From contig NZ_AUJY01000002.1 in NCBI RefSeq assembly GCF_000424465.1, positions 248,001 through 312,000 of the forward strand: DNA of 64,000 bases, read 5' to 3'. Positions 13,399-21,641 of this stretch are shown piece after piece. The translations under genes and the position numbers were made by a program. Source of the stretch: Butyrivibrio hungatei NK4A153 (GTDB lineage Bacteria; Bacillota; Clostridia; Lachnospirales; Lachnospiraceae). The notes under the pieces were generated by a model, which made no database searches, had not been told where the DNA came from, and was given only the letters and a program-made list of their open reading frames with translations. Numbering within the stretch: the first letter of the stretch is position 1; each line of letters opens with the position of its first letter.

Positions 13399-14445
13399 AT
13401 GCGTATAGACAAAAAGACAAAAGACAATCTGATAACTTACGGAATCGTTGTTGCAACTTTCCTTATCGTACAGGCACTTGCTTCAACGGGACATCTTACA
13501 AATCATATCAAGGGACTTCTTGTTCCGATGACATATTATGCGATAATCGCAGTTGCGCTTAATCTCTGCGTTGGAATTCTCGGAGAGCTCAGTATCGGAC
13601 ACTGTGGATTTATGTGCATCGGTGCTTTTACAAGTGCCGCTTTTTCCAAGATTACTGCGGAGAAGATACCTTCAGGTCCGAGATTTCTTATCGCATTTGT
13701 TATAGGAATAGCATTTGCGGCATTGTTCGGATTCCTTATCGGTATTCCTGTACTCAGACTTAAAGGCGACTATCTTGCAATTGTTACACTTGCTTTCGGT
13801 GAGATTATTAAGAACGTGATCAATGCTTTTTATATCGGAATAGACAGCAAGGGAATGCATTTTTCCATGGAAAACCAGATGGCTCTCGGACTTGAGCCGG
13901 ATGGGCTGATGGTTGTAAACGGAGCGATGGGAATTACGGGAACTCCACATGATGCAAGTTTTACCATAGGAATAGTAATGCTTCTTGTTTCACTTGTGGT
14001 AGTGCTTAATCTCATCAATTCAAGAGACGGCCGTGCGATCATGGCAATCAGGGATAATTACATTGCTGCAGAGGCATCGGGTATTAATGTGACAAGATAT
14101 AAGATGCTCGCATTTACCATTTCAGCTGCGATCGCAGGTGCTGCAGGAGTTCTTTATTCACATAACATTACGACACTTACTGCTTCATCACAGTACTTCG
14201 GATACAATGCATCTATTATGATCCTTGTATATGTGGTTCTCGGAGGAATAGGAAACATCAGAGGAAGCGTTGTTGCTGCCTGCATATTGTACCTTCTTCC
14301 CGAGCTGCTCAGAGGCCTTAACAAGTACAGAATGCTTATTTATTCAATCGTTCTCATTGTAATGATGATCGTGAACTGGTCACCGAAGGTAATAGAGTGG
14401 AGAAAGAAAACATTTGCAAATTTTGGGATTAAGAAAAAGGTTTAA
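13399..14445 (+). CDS. livM: branched-chain amino-acid ABC transporter permease LivM
   Basis: Second permease subunit, about 348 residues, with eight or more membrane segments. Signatures include YYAIIAVALNLCVGILGELS, SIGHCGFMCIGAF, RLKGDYLAIVTLAFGEI and the EAA-like coupling loop with GVLYSHN. AAAGAGGTGA before ATG 13399 sets the start and rules out the longer frame that overlaps livH. livG follows after 12 bases. Function is read from family membership and complete operon context. Confidence 0.95.
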   Translation: MRIDKKTKDNLITYGIVVATFLIVQALASTGHLTNHIKGLLVPMTYYAIIAVALNLCVGILGELSIGHCGFMCIGAFTSAAFSKITAEKIPSGPRFLIAFVIGIAFAALFGFLIGIPVLRLKGDYLAIVTLAFGEIIKNVINAFYIGIDSKGMHFSMENQMALGLEPDGLMVVNGAMGITGTPHDASFTIGIVMLLVSLVVVLNLINSRDGRAIMAIRDNYIAAEASGINVTRYKMLAFTISAAIAGAAGVLYSHNITTLTASSQYFGYNASIMILVYVVLGGIGNIRGSVVAACILYLLPELLRGLNKYRMLIYSIVLIVMMIVNWSPKVIEWRKKTFANFGIKKKV

Positions 14446-14457
14446 GGTGGTGAAATA

Positions 14458-15216
14458 ATGGCACTTTTAGATGTAACCAATCTGAGCATTTCCTTCGGTG
14501 GACTTCGCGCGGTTGACGATTTTAATATGACGATTGAAAAGGGCGAGCTTTACGGACTTATCGGACCAAACGGTGCCGGTAAAACTACGGTGTTCAATCT
14601 TCTGACAGGCGTGTATAAGCCAAACGAAGGCAAGATAAAACTTGATGGCGAAGATATAACAAGAAAAAATACGATAGAGATAAATCATGCGGGAATAGCC
14701 AGAACGTTCCAGAATATCAGACTTTTCAAGCAGATGTCTGTTATTGATAACGTTAAGGTTGGCCTTTCCGAGAGATTCAAATACAGCACTCTTGAAGGAA
14801 TACTTCATGTAGGAAGATATAAAAAAGTGGAGAAGCAGATAGATGATGAAGCTATGAGACTTCTTAAGGTATTTGATCTTGACGGGGAAAGAGATACTCT
14901 TGCATCAAATCTTCCTTACGGAAAGCAGAGAAAACTTGAGATTGTAAGAGCAATGGCTACAGATCCAAAGCTCCTTCTTCTCGATGAACCCGCTGCGGGA
15001 ATGAATCCCAACGAGACAAAAGAACTCATGGAAACTATCGCGCTTGTCAGAAAAGAATTTGAGATGACGATTCTTCTTATCGAGCATGATATGAAGCTTG
15101 TTTCAGGAATCTGTGAGAAGCTTACGGTTCTGAACTTCGGTAAGGTTCTCTGCCAGGGCGAGACAAAAGAGGTTCTTTCCAATCCGGAAGTAATTAAAGC
15201 TTATTTAGGTGAGTAG
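14458..15216 (+). CDS. livG: branched-chain amino-acid ABC transporter ATP-binding protein LivG
   Basis: One of two ATPases that power import. Walker A is GPNGAGKTT, the LivG-specific ARTFQNIRLF follows the Q-loop, and Walker B is LLLLDEPAAGMNP with the H-loop His in IEHDMKLV. The ABC signature is divergent: where LSGGQ is expected the protein reads LPYGKQRKLEIVRA, normal for the LivG subfamily. AAGGTGGTGA precedes ATG 14458. The stop codon runs straight into the palindromic repeats at 15218-15292 that separate it from livF. Confidence 0.95.
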   Translation: MALLDVTNLSISFGGLRAVDDFNMTIEKGELYGLIGPNGAGKTTVFNLLTGVYKPNEGKIKLDGEDITRKNTIEINHAGIARTFQNIRLFKQMSVIDNVKVGLSERFKYSTLEGILHVGRYKKVEKQIDDEAMRLLKVFDLDGERDTLASNLPYGKQRKLEIVRAMATDPKLLLLDEPAAGMNPNETKELMETIALVRKEFEMTILLIEHDMKLVSGICEKLTVLNFGKVLCQGETKEVLSNPEVIKAYLGE

Positions 15217-15217
15217 A

Positions 15218-15292
15218 GCACTTGCCGAGGTATTATCGAGGCTAGTGCGAACCATGGGGATACACTTAGCGAGGTTTTTTCGAGCTTAGTGT
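15218..15292. repeat. pair of 31-bp palindromic repeats (types A and B) after livG
   Basis: Unit A1 (15218-15248) begins GCACT and ends AGTGC. Unit B1 (15262-15292) begins ACACT and ends AGTGT. Both have a central CGAGG...CGAG region, joined by GAACCATGGGGAT. Each can fold into a hairpin with the same internal mismatches. GAGTAGAGCA, which precedes A1, returns at 15301-15310, then the livF binding site follows. The same A-GAACCATGGGGAT-B arrangement recurs after livF, so this is a repeat family rather than an ordinary terminator; no T-run follows. Confidence 0.85.
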
Positions 15293-15337
15293 ATATCCAA
15301 GAGTAGAGCATTTACCATAAAAAATTAGAGGTATTAT

Positions 15338-16051
15338 ATGGAATCAATTTTAGAAGTAAACGATCTAAGCGTATATTACGGAGTTATCCAGGCTCTCAAG
15401 GGTATCTCCTTCAAAGTAAATAAGGGTGAAGTTGTAGCACTTATCGGTGCAAACGGTGCGGGAAAAACTACAATACTTCATACGTTGTCAGGGCTTATCA
15501 AAGCGGATGCAGGTCTGATAAAATATAAGGGAGAGGAGATAACCAAAGTTCCCGGACATAAGATCGTGTCTATGGGAATGGCTCAGGTTCCCGAGGGAAG
15601 ACGAGTATTTGCTGAGATGACGGTTCTACAGAACCTTAAGATGGGAGCTTATACCAGGGATAACAGCGCAGAGTTTCAGGAAACACTTGAGAAAATCTAC
15701 ACACGTTTCCCAAGACTTAAAGAGAGATCCGGTCAGCTTGCCGGAACACTTTCAGGTGGTGAGCAGCAGATGCTTGCTATGGGAAGAGCACTTATGTCTC
15801 ATCCCGACATTATCCTTATGGATGAGCCTTCAATGGGACTTTCTCCCATATTTGTAAATGAGATTTTTAATATCATCAGAGACGTAAACAAAGACGGCGT
15901 GACAGTTCTTTTGGTTGAGCAGAATGCAAAGAAAGCTCTTTCAATCGCGAACAGGGCATATGTCCTTGAGACAGGCAAGATCGTAAAAGAAGGAAATGCA
16001 GCCGATCTTTTAAATGATGAATCGATAAAGAAGGCTTACCTTGGTGAGTAG
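15338..16051 (+). CDS. livF: branched-chain amino-acid ABC transporter ATP-binding protein LivF
   Basis: Second ATPase of the importer, 237 residues, normal length. Walker A GANGAGKTT, signature LSGGEQQMLAMGRAL, Walker B IILMDEPSMGLSP, and the LivF-typical MAQVPEGRRVF. ATTAGAGG before ATG 15338 sets the start. Its C-terminus YLGE followed by TAG is the same as that of livG, and in both genes the stop codon is the edge of the palindromic repeat, including the shared GGTGAGTAGAGCACTT bases. This suggests that the repeat copies extend slightly into the coding ends. Confidence 0.95.
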   Translation: MESILEVNDLSVYYGVIQALKGISFKVNKGEVVALIGANGAGKTTILHTLSGLIKADAGLIKYKGEEITKVPGHKIVSMGMAQVPEGRRVFAEMTVLQNLKMGAYTRDNSAEFQETLEKIYTRFPRLKERSGQLAGTLSGGEQQMLAMGRALMSHPDIILMDEPSMGLSPIFVNEIFNIIRDVNKDGVTVLLVEQNAKKALSIANRAYVLETGKIVKEGNAADLLNDESIKKAYLGE

Positions 16052-16052
16052 A

Positions 16053-16175
16053 GCACTTGGCGAGGTTTTTCCGAGCCTAGTGCGAACCATGGGGATACAC
16101 TTAACGAGGTTTTTAACGAGTTTAGTGTATATCCCAAGAGTAGAGCACTTGGCGAGATTTTATCGAGTCTAGTGC
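16053..16175. repeat. three palindromic repeat units (A-B-A) after livF
   Basis: A2 (16053-16083), B2 (16097-16128) and A3 (16145-16175) have the same sequence types and linkers as the units at 15218-15292: GAACCATGGGGAT between A and B, and a TCCCAAGAGTAGA-type linker between B and A. The stem ends (GCACT/AGTGC and ACACT/AGTGT) are constant, while the loops vary (GTTTTTC, GATTTTATC). This resembles bacterial interspersed palindromic (REP/BIME-like) elements. Confidence 0.85.
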
Positions 16176-16181
16176 GAACGT

Positions 16182-16209
16182 GTCATGGCGAGCGAAGCGA
16201 GAGCATGAC
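16182..16209. repeat. 28-bp palindromic repeat of the GCGAGCGAAGCGAG type
   Basis: GTCATG (16182-16187) and CATGAC (16204-16209) flank GCGAGCGAAGCGAGAG, forming a hairpin directly after the A3 unit. It differs in sequence from the A and B units and lies upstream of the cytidylate-kinase-like gene. GCGAGCGAAGCGAG cores are common in intergenic palindromes of many bacteria. Confidence 0.6.
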
Positions 16210-16239
16210 TTCATTCAGCTTAGTGTAGGGGGGTATCGT

Positions 16240-16866
16240 ATGAAGAACATTACTATCACTATTGCAAGACAGTATGGAAGCGGCGGAAGGACAGTCGGCA
16301 AGATGCTGGCAAAAGAGCTTGGAATCAATTACTATAACAAAGAACTTTTGCGTCTTGCTTCCGAAGAGAGCGGAATAAATGAGGATCTCTTTTTGGATGC
16401 CGATGAACGTTGCAGAACTATAGGCTTTTTTAAGATGCCTGCAAATGTTTATACGGGCGAAATACTTGGGCCTGACAGCAAGGATTTTACTTCGTTTGAT
16501 AATCTCTTTAACTTTCAGGCAGCGACTATCAAGAAGATTGCTGCAACTACAGGCGGTGTAATAATCGGAAGAGCTGCCAATTTTGTGCTCAAAGATTATG
16601 ATAATGTAATAAGCGTATTCGTCCATGCTCCGCAGGATTTCCTTATGGAGCAGGCAGGAAAGGTGCAGAGCCTTGAAGGCGAAGAACTTGAGAAGTTCAT
16701 TGCCAGAGAAGATAAGTACAGGGCTGACTACTACGAACATCACACGGGATGTAAGTGGACAGATGCCATGAACTACGATCTTTGTCTTGACAGTAGTAAG
16801 CTTGGCTTTGAGAAATGCGTTGAGGCTATAAAGGCTTATGCCAAAGTAAGATTTGGGGAAATATAA
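16240..16866 (+). CDS. cytidylate kinase-like family protein
   Basis: A P-loop nucleotide-kinase-like protein of 208 residues. The N-terminus ITIARQYGSGGRTVGK is the signature of the cytidylate-kinase-like family widespread in Firmicutes; it differs from housekeeping Cmk, and its substrate has not been established. The central IIGRAANFVL and the late Arg/Tyr-rich region (REDKYRADYYEHHTG) fit the LID and acceptor regions. AGGGGGG at 16227-16233 sets ATG 16240; a longer in-frame start would run through the palindromic repeat and is rejected. A strong terminator follows, so this is the end of the liv transcription unit or a single gene. Confidence 0.85.
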   Translation: MKNITITIARQYGSGGRTVGKMLAKELGINYYNKELLRLASEESGINEDLFLDADERCRTIGFFKMPANVYTGEILGPDSKDFTSFDNLFNFQAATIKKIAATTGGVIIGRAANFVLKDYDNVISVFVHAPQDFLMEQAGKVQSLEGEELEKFIAREDKYRADYYEHHTGCKWTDAMNYDLCLDSSKLGFEKCVEAIKAYAKVRFGEI

Positions 16867-16884
16867 TATAGTTTTACAGATGAT

Positions 16885-16916
16885 AAAAACTCCACGAAAT
16901 ATGTGGAGTTTTTGTG
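16885..16916 (+). terminator. rho-independent terminator after the cytidylate-kinase-like gene
   Basis: Perfect 11-bp inverted repeat AAAAACTCCAC / GTGGAGTTTTT (16885-16895 with 16903-16913), loop GAAATAT, with the T-run built into the 3' arm. It would work in both directions. Confidence 0.9.
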
Positions 16917-16941
16917 CGTTTTTTGGGGAATGTAGTATAAT
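16912..16941 (+). promoter_or_regulatory. putative promoter for the 16981 gene
   Basis: TTGTGC (16912-16917) and a perfect TATAAT (16936-16941) are 18 bases apart, directly after the terminator and about 40 bases before the next start. Confidence 0.5.
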
Positions 16942-16980
16942 GTCTGATGATGTCAAAATGAAAAGATTTGGGGATGCTTT

Positions 16981-18237
16981 ATGGAACGGATACAGATAAT
17001 TATAAAAAGAACTCTTATTCTTTTTTCAATGTTGGTAGCGTGCGGAGTTATTGGCCAGTTGTTGCTTATAATGGCGTACTGTCTTCCGACAGAAGTTATT
17101 GCTCTTAATATTGGGAGAGGTGCTGAATCGCTGGTTCATCAAGGTGCAGAATACAATTATGCAGAGGATTATACCGAGAGCATTTTGGATAATGAGACAG
17201 ATGCTATTATGTTAAGTGAAGCGCTGTTTCCAAGTGAGTCATGCGTGGAAGGCGCGGCATTGGTTCCTCATTATGTTTATGCTGATAAGGAGTCTCAGGT
17301 TTTTTCACTGATGGCTTTCCTTAATCATGATGATTTGTCAGATGTGACAATACTAAATTATCCAAGATACTGGCATGGATATTTGACGATATTAAAGCCG
17401 TTGTTTTGCATGTTTGATTATTCGGATTTTAAGATCATAAATCAGGCTATACAATTGACGATTATTTCAACAGTGTTGGTTTTGATGATGAAAAAGGGGC
17501 TGGAAAAATATATTGTTGCATTTTTACCCATGCTCGTTATATGGAATCCTGCCACAATGGGAGTTAGTCTTCAGTATGCAGCATGTTTTTATGTTTCGAT
17601 GATTGGAAGCATAATTGTGCTTTGCAGGGAAACAAAGAAGGACTGGTTGCTATTTTTTGGGCTGGGAGTTGCTACTTCATATTTGGATTTTTTGACATAT
17701 CCTATAGTGACATTTGGCATTCCGATGATATTCCTGATAATAAAAAAAGCTGAGAATCTTGAAAAACCGATTGAGAGAATTTTGGTTAACGGAGTACATT
17801 GGGCTATCGGATATGTTGGCATGTGGGCTTCAAAATGGATAATAGGTACAACCATTAGTCATGAAAATATCATTTCTGATGCGTTTTCCAATATTGAATC
17901 AAGAACGTCAATAGCTGTTGATGGCGAGAATATCACCAGAATTGGTGCGGTTATAAGGCTCACCGATGCAGCATTTTTTAAGTGGACGTATGTCTTGATG
18001 TTACTTGGAGTTGTAGTATATCTTTTTATCAAAAACTATAAAAAATTTAAATTGAATCCGGCAACAATCGCATTACTGGCGATTTCTATTATGCCAATAG
18101 TTTGGTTCATGTTTACTGCCAATCACAGTTACATACATCCCAGATTGGTTTATAGAAACTGGGGAATAACTGTTTTTGCCTTATTGAGCGTTCCGGTGAC
18201 CGGAGCGAGAGAAAAGGTGCAAGGAAAGGATGAGTAA
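16981..18237 (+). CDS. polytopic membrane protein of unknown function
   Basis: 418 residues. One membrane segment near the N-terminus is followed by an extracytoplasmic region of about 110 residues and then eight or so hydrophobic segments; the C-terminus is cytoplasmic and charged. The layout (TM1, large outside loop, many helices) is that of GT-C-like polyprenyl-sugar transferases or polymerases, but no catalytic motif is recognised. The following gene, 21 bases on, encodes another large membrane protein of that kind, so the two probably act together in surface-glycan work. GATTTGGGGAT before ATG 16981 is a weak binding site. Function not assigned. Confidence 0.72.
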   Translation: MERIQIIIKRTLILFSMLVACGVIGQLLLIMAYCLPTEVIALNIGRGAESLVHQGAEYNYAEDYTESILDNETDAIMLSEALFPSESCVEGAALVPHYVYADKESQVFSLMAFLNHDDLSDVTILNYPRYWHGYLTILKPLFCMFDYSDFKIINQAIQLTIISTVLVLMMKKGLEKYIVAFLPMLVIWNPATMGVSLQYAACFYVSMIGSIIVLCRETKKDWLLFFGLGVATSYLDFLTYPIVTFGIPMIFLIIKKAENLEKPIERILVNGVHWAIGYVGMWASKWIIGTTISHENIISDAFSNIESRTSIAVDGENITRIGAVIRLTDAAFFKWTYVLMLLGVVVYLFIKNYKKFKLNPATIALLAISIMPIVWFMFTANHSYIHPRLVYRNWGITVFALLSVPVTGAREKVQGKDE

Positions 18238-18258
18238 ATATATTTTCAGGTAGTGTTT

Positions 18259-20544
18259 ATGAAGAAATTTTTTGTTAATAAGAAGAACATTGTAATAACT
18301 ATAGTCCTTGCAGAACTTATCTTACTTGTTTTAAATGCTTTCAGATTCAACAGAAGTGAGAGTTATTCTTTTACGCAGGATGATTTTCTGGTTGATTATT
18401 TGAATCGCGAAACAAATGAATATGAACGTGAAAGCGGAGCTTATGCGGATCACACCGACAAGGAGCAGTCATATGTTGTAACTAAGCCGCTGCGCCTGGG
18501 AAAGGGTATATATAACATCTATGTGAGTTATAGTTCGAATGCTGATGATAACTGGCATTTATGTTATACAACGCTTCAGGCATGTCTTGATGTATCAAAG
18601 GATAAGGCTGCACATCTTGCTTATTGCGATCATATAGCACTACCTATGGAAATGACTGAAGTCAGCTATGATTCATGGGTCAGATACGGAACAGATTTTG
18701 AAGTGAGAATGGGACCCGAGAGAGATGAAACCGGAGACGGTTTCTTTGTCCTTGCAAATGAAGTACGCATCACGTATTTAAGGGGGAGAACAATAATATA
18801 TGAGACGGCTAAGCTCATATTATTGTTCATGGCTCTTGATATTGTGCTTTACCTTATTTTGACAAAAAAAGAAGAGACAAAGCGTTTCTTTGAGGACAAA
18901 GCTTTTATTGTCGGAGTGCTTCTTTTTACTGTTCTTTTTGCAAGCTATCCGCTTCTTAGCGATAAGCTTTATTTTGGTGATGACATTTTTTACCATCTTA
19001 GGCGAATCGTATATCTTGGTGAAGGACTTAAGTGTGGTCAGTTCCCTGTGCACATATATCCCGGATGGGATAGGGGCTACGGTTATGCTGCAGGTGTTGG
19101 CTACGGGGATCTGCTTCTTTATCCTTCGGCGATATTGGTGAATCTTGGTTTTACGTTGCAGGCGGGATATAAGTTCTATATTTTTTTGACAAACGTGTTG
19201 ACTACACTTGTTTCATATTATTCGTTTGGAAAAATAGCCGATGATAAGAATGTGGGATTTGCTTCATCGGTTCTTTTCACGCTTATTGGATTTAGACTTC
19301 ACAGCGTTTACACAGGGGCAACGGTTGGTGAGTTTGGGGCGTTTACTTTCTTGCCGCTTGTTATACTTGGCCTGTGGGAAATATATTCAAAAAAGAGTAA
19401 GAACGCTTATATCTATCTTGCATTAGGAGTTACGCTTACATTGTCGTGTCATGTGCTTTCGACATTTATACTTGCACTTGTGATACCGGTTTTTTGTCTG
19501 GTTCTTGTGGAAAAGACATTACAAAAAGATATCCTGATTCCGCTGTTAAAGGCAGTTGCAGCTATTATACTTTTAAATCTGCATTTTGTGGTTCCGCTCG
19601 TAGATTATATGGTATCTAAAAATGTGAGTGGAAACAGTATAACGGATATGATCTGGGCAAGAGGCAGAGATCTTGTTACGTTCTTTGGCTATTCGCAGGC
19701 AAAAGACCTTGACACGAGCGGGTTTTTGGGGCTTGGAATTTTTTCGATAGCAGTACTTACAATTGCATTTGGTTTTATTATTGCAGGAAAGTTTGAAGGG
19801 AAAAGCCTGATATATGCAAGAGTATTTGCTTTGAGCATTGTTTTTGTGCTTCTTAGTACCAACTCGATGTTTTATTTTGCGCTTTATCAGGATGTTCCGA
19901 TTCTTTACAAACTCCTCGCAAATATGCAGTTTCCATGGCACTTTTTGGATGTTTCCTGTGGTATGGTTGTTTTCTGGTTTGCGGTAACTGCGAAGAATGC
20001 GGTATGCAAACCTAATATAAAGAATGCGACATATGTTGCGATGACAGTCATATGCTTTGCCTGCGTTATTCAGGGCAACACACTTCTGGAGGATGTTGTG
20101 AAGACGGCGCATCCCATCACAATGTATGATGAAGCTGAGCTGGACAGAGTTACAACTGCTGAGTTCAGTATTCCAGACGTAGAAAAATCTATTCCGTACA
20201 CTGACAAAGATATGATAATAAGGGGAGACGTTGGCGCGACTGCACAGATACTTAAGAAAAACGGAACGACCATTTATGCGCAGGTGGATAATCCTACGGA
20301 AAATGCGGTTGTGACGGAAGCACCTCTCTGGGGATACAGACACTATGCCGCTAAAGCGGGCGGAAAAAAGCTCAAAGCATTTATGGGAGATAACAAGAAG
20401 CTTTGGGTAGAAATTCCTGCAGGATACAGCGGAAAAGTAAAGATATGGTTCAGGGAACCGCTTTTGTGGAGATTATCGGAACTCATCACACTTGCAACAT
20501 TAGTCTTTATCGTGCGAGAATATATGAAGACTAAAAAGGATTAA
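18259..20544 (+). CDS. large membrane protein with 6-pyruvoyl-tetrahydropterin-synthase-related (PTPS_related) / GT-C-like domain
   Basis: 762 residues. A signal anchor and an extracytoplasmic region of about 170 residues precede roughly ten membrane helices and a C-terminal outside beta-rich domain ending in a final helix. The motif FGDDIFYHLRRI after the second helix, with the following YPGWDRGYGYAAG, matches the PTPS_related membrane family, whose Asp/His first-loop motif resembles that of GT-C glycosyltransferases. A role in transferring sugars from polyprenyl phosphate to a surface polymer is an inference. ATG 18259 (with CAGGTAG before it) is preferred to the GTG two codons earlier. Confidence 0.75.
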   Translation: MKKFFVNKKNIVITIVLAELILLVLNAFRFNRSESYSFTQDDFLVDYLNRETNEYERESGAYADHTDKEQSYVVTKPLRLGKGIYNIYVSYSSNADDNWHLCYTTLQACLDVSKDKAAHLAYCDHIALPMEMTEVSYDSWVRYGTDFEVRMGPERDETGDGFFVLANEVRITYLRGRTIIYETAKLILLFMALDIVLYLILTKKEETKRFFEDKAFIVGVLLFTVLFASYPLLSDKLYFGDDIFYHLRRIVYLGEGLKCGQFPVHIYPGWDRGYGYAAGVGYGDLLLYPSAILVNLGFTLQAGYKFYIFLTNVLTTLVSYYSFGKIADDKNVGFASSVLFTLIGFRLHSVYTGATVGEFGAFTFLPLVILGLWEIYSKKSKNAYIYLALGVTLTLSCHVLSTFILALVIPVFCLVLVEKTLQKDILIPLLKAVAAIILLNLHFVVPLVDYMVSKNVSGNSITDMIWARGRDLVTFFGYSQAKDLDTSGFLGLGIFSIAVLTIAFGFIIAGKFEGKSLIYARVFALSIVFVLLSTNSMFYFALYQDVPILYKLLANMQFPWHFLDVSCGMVVFWFAVTAKNAVCKPNIKNATYVAMTVICFACVIQGNTLLEDVVKTAHPITMYDEAELDRVTTAEFSIPDVEKSIPYTDKDMIIRGDVGATAQILKKNGTTIYAQVDNPTENAVVTEAPLWGYRHYAAKAGGKKLKAFMGDNKKLWVEIPAGYSGKVKIWFREPLLWRLSELITLATLVFIVREYMKTKKD

Positions 20545-20560
20545 GCGGGGAAAAGATAGT

Positions 20561-21601
20561 ATGAGTGATAACCAAAAATTTATTCTTATAGACGGAAGTT
20601 CCATGCTGGTTACAAACTATTACGGCAACCTTCCGAAGGCTCTTTTATTTGAAAAAGATCCTGTGAAAAAGGAAAAGCTCTTTTCACAGATAATGCATAA
20701 TGACGCAGGGCAGTACACAAACGCTATGTACGGAATGATGCGTGCAATCCTTAAGATAATCAAGGAGCAGAAACCGACGCATATGATGTTTGCCTTTGAT
20801 ATGACGAGGGATACGTTCAGAAGGGAAAAGTACCCGGATTATAAAGGAAATCGCAGTGAGACGCCGGAGCCACTTAAGGAGCAGTTTGTGAATATGGAAA
20901 AGCTGCTTGAAGATATGGGATTCCAGGTTATGTATGACATGCAGTATGAGGCCGATGACATTGTCGGTAGCGTTGCCGCAAAGTTTGAGAAGGAGATACC
21001 TTCATATATCATCACCAAGGATCACGATTATCTTCAGCTTGTAAATGACTACACAAGAGTGTGGCTTATTCAGACCAAGCAGGAAACAGCTGATGAGCTC
21101 CTTAATAAGTATGGTGCGGAATACGGATTTAACAGTAAGATGGTGTCAATCCCCGATAAGGCGTTTGAAGTGACACCGCCTCTTTGCCTTTCGGAATATG
21201 GAGTTCGTCCTGAGCAGATTCCCGATCTTAAGGGCATTCAGGGTGATACAAGTGACAACATCCCGGGAGTTAAGGGCGTCAGCAGCGCGGCAATGCCGCT
21301 CCTTGCAAGATACGGAACGATGGAAAAAATCTATGAAGCGATCGAGGAGTGCAAGGATGCCAAGGAACAGAAGGCGCTTAACGCAATGTGGAAAGAAGAG
21401 CTTGGAATCACAAGGAGCCCTCTGAAAGCAATGATCCAGTACAAAGAGATGGCTCTTTTGTCCAAGGATCTGGCTACAATCAGAAGAGACTATGAGTTTG
21501 GAAAGTCTCTTGATGATTTCAAGATAAATATAGATGCAGACAAAGCGAAGAATGAGTTTGAAAAGTATGGGTTTAAGTCGTTAATAGATAAGATTATATG
21601 A
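20561..21601 (+). CDS. stand-alone 5'-3' exonuclease (DNA polymerase I N-domain / FEN type)
   Basis: 346 residues with no polymerase domain. FEN-type signatures are FILIDGSSML (first metal Asp), FDMTRDTFRREKYPDYKGNR (helical arch Arg/Lys), YEADDIVG and ITKDHDYLQLV (metal-binding acidic cluster), and GIQGDTSDNIPGVKG (helix-hairpin-helix DNA binding). Such proteins remove RNA primers or flaps and back up the Pol I exonuclease. It is longer than the roughly 280-290-residue Pol I module, with an insertion about residues 190-220. GGGGAAAAG precedes ATG 20561. The surrounding glycan genes suggest no specific link; co-transcription with plsC downstream is likely. Confidence 0.9.
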   Translation: MSDNQKFILIDGSSMLVTNYYGNLPKALLFEKDPVKKEKLFSQIMHNDAGQYTNAMYGMMRAILKIIKEQKPTHMMFAFDMTRDTFRREKYPDYKGNRSETPEPLKEQFVNMEKLLEDMGFQVMYDMQYEADDIVGSVAAKFEKEIPSYIITKDHDYLQLVNDYTRVWLIQTKQETADELLNKYGAEYGFNSKMVSIPDKAFEVTPPLCLSEYGVRPEQIPDLKGIQGDTSDNIPGVKGVSSAAMPLLARYGTMEKIYEAIEECKDAKEQKALNAMWKEELGITRSPLKAMIQYKEMALLSKDLATIRRDYEFGKSLDDFKINIDADKAKNEFEKYGFKSLIDKII

Positions 21602-21641
21602 TACAATGAATATCATGATATAAGATACAGCGCAGTAATTC

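Noticed and set aside
15218-16209. CRISPR array in the liv repeats
   Set aside because: The repeat units are palindromic themselves, separated by constant rather than unique spacers, and only five units occur; no cas genes are near.
16183-16956. 257-residue minus-strand open frame opposite the cytidylate-kinase-like gene
   Set aside because: It crosses a terminator and palindromic repeats and shadows a gene with strong family motifs; no start signal.
19573-20343. 256-residue minus-strand open frame within the large PTPS_related gene
   Set aside because: Basic, Cys/His-rich random composition typical of an antisense shadow; the plus strand is clearly coding.
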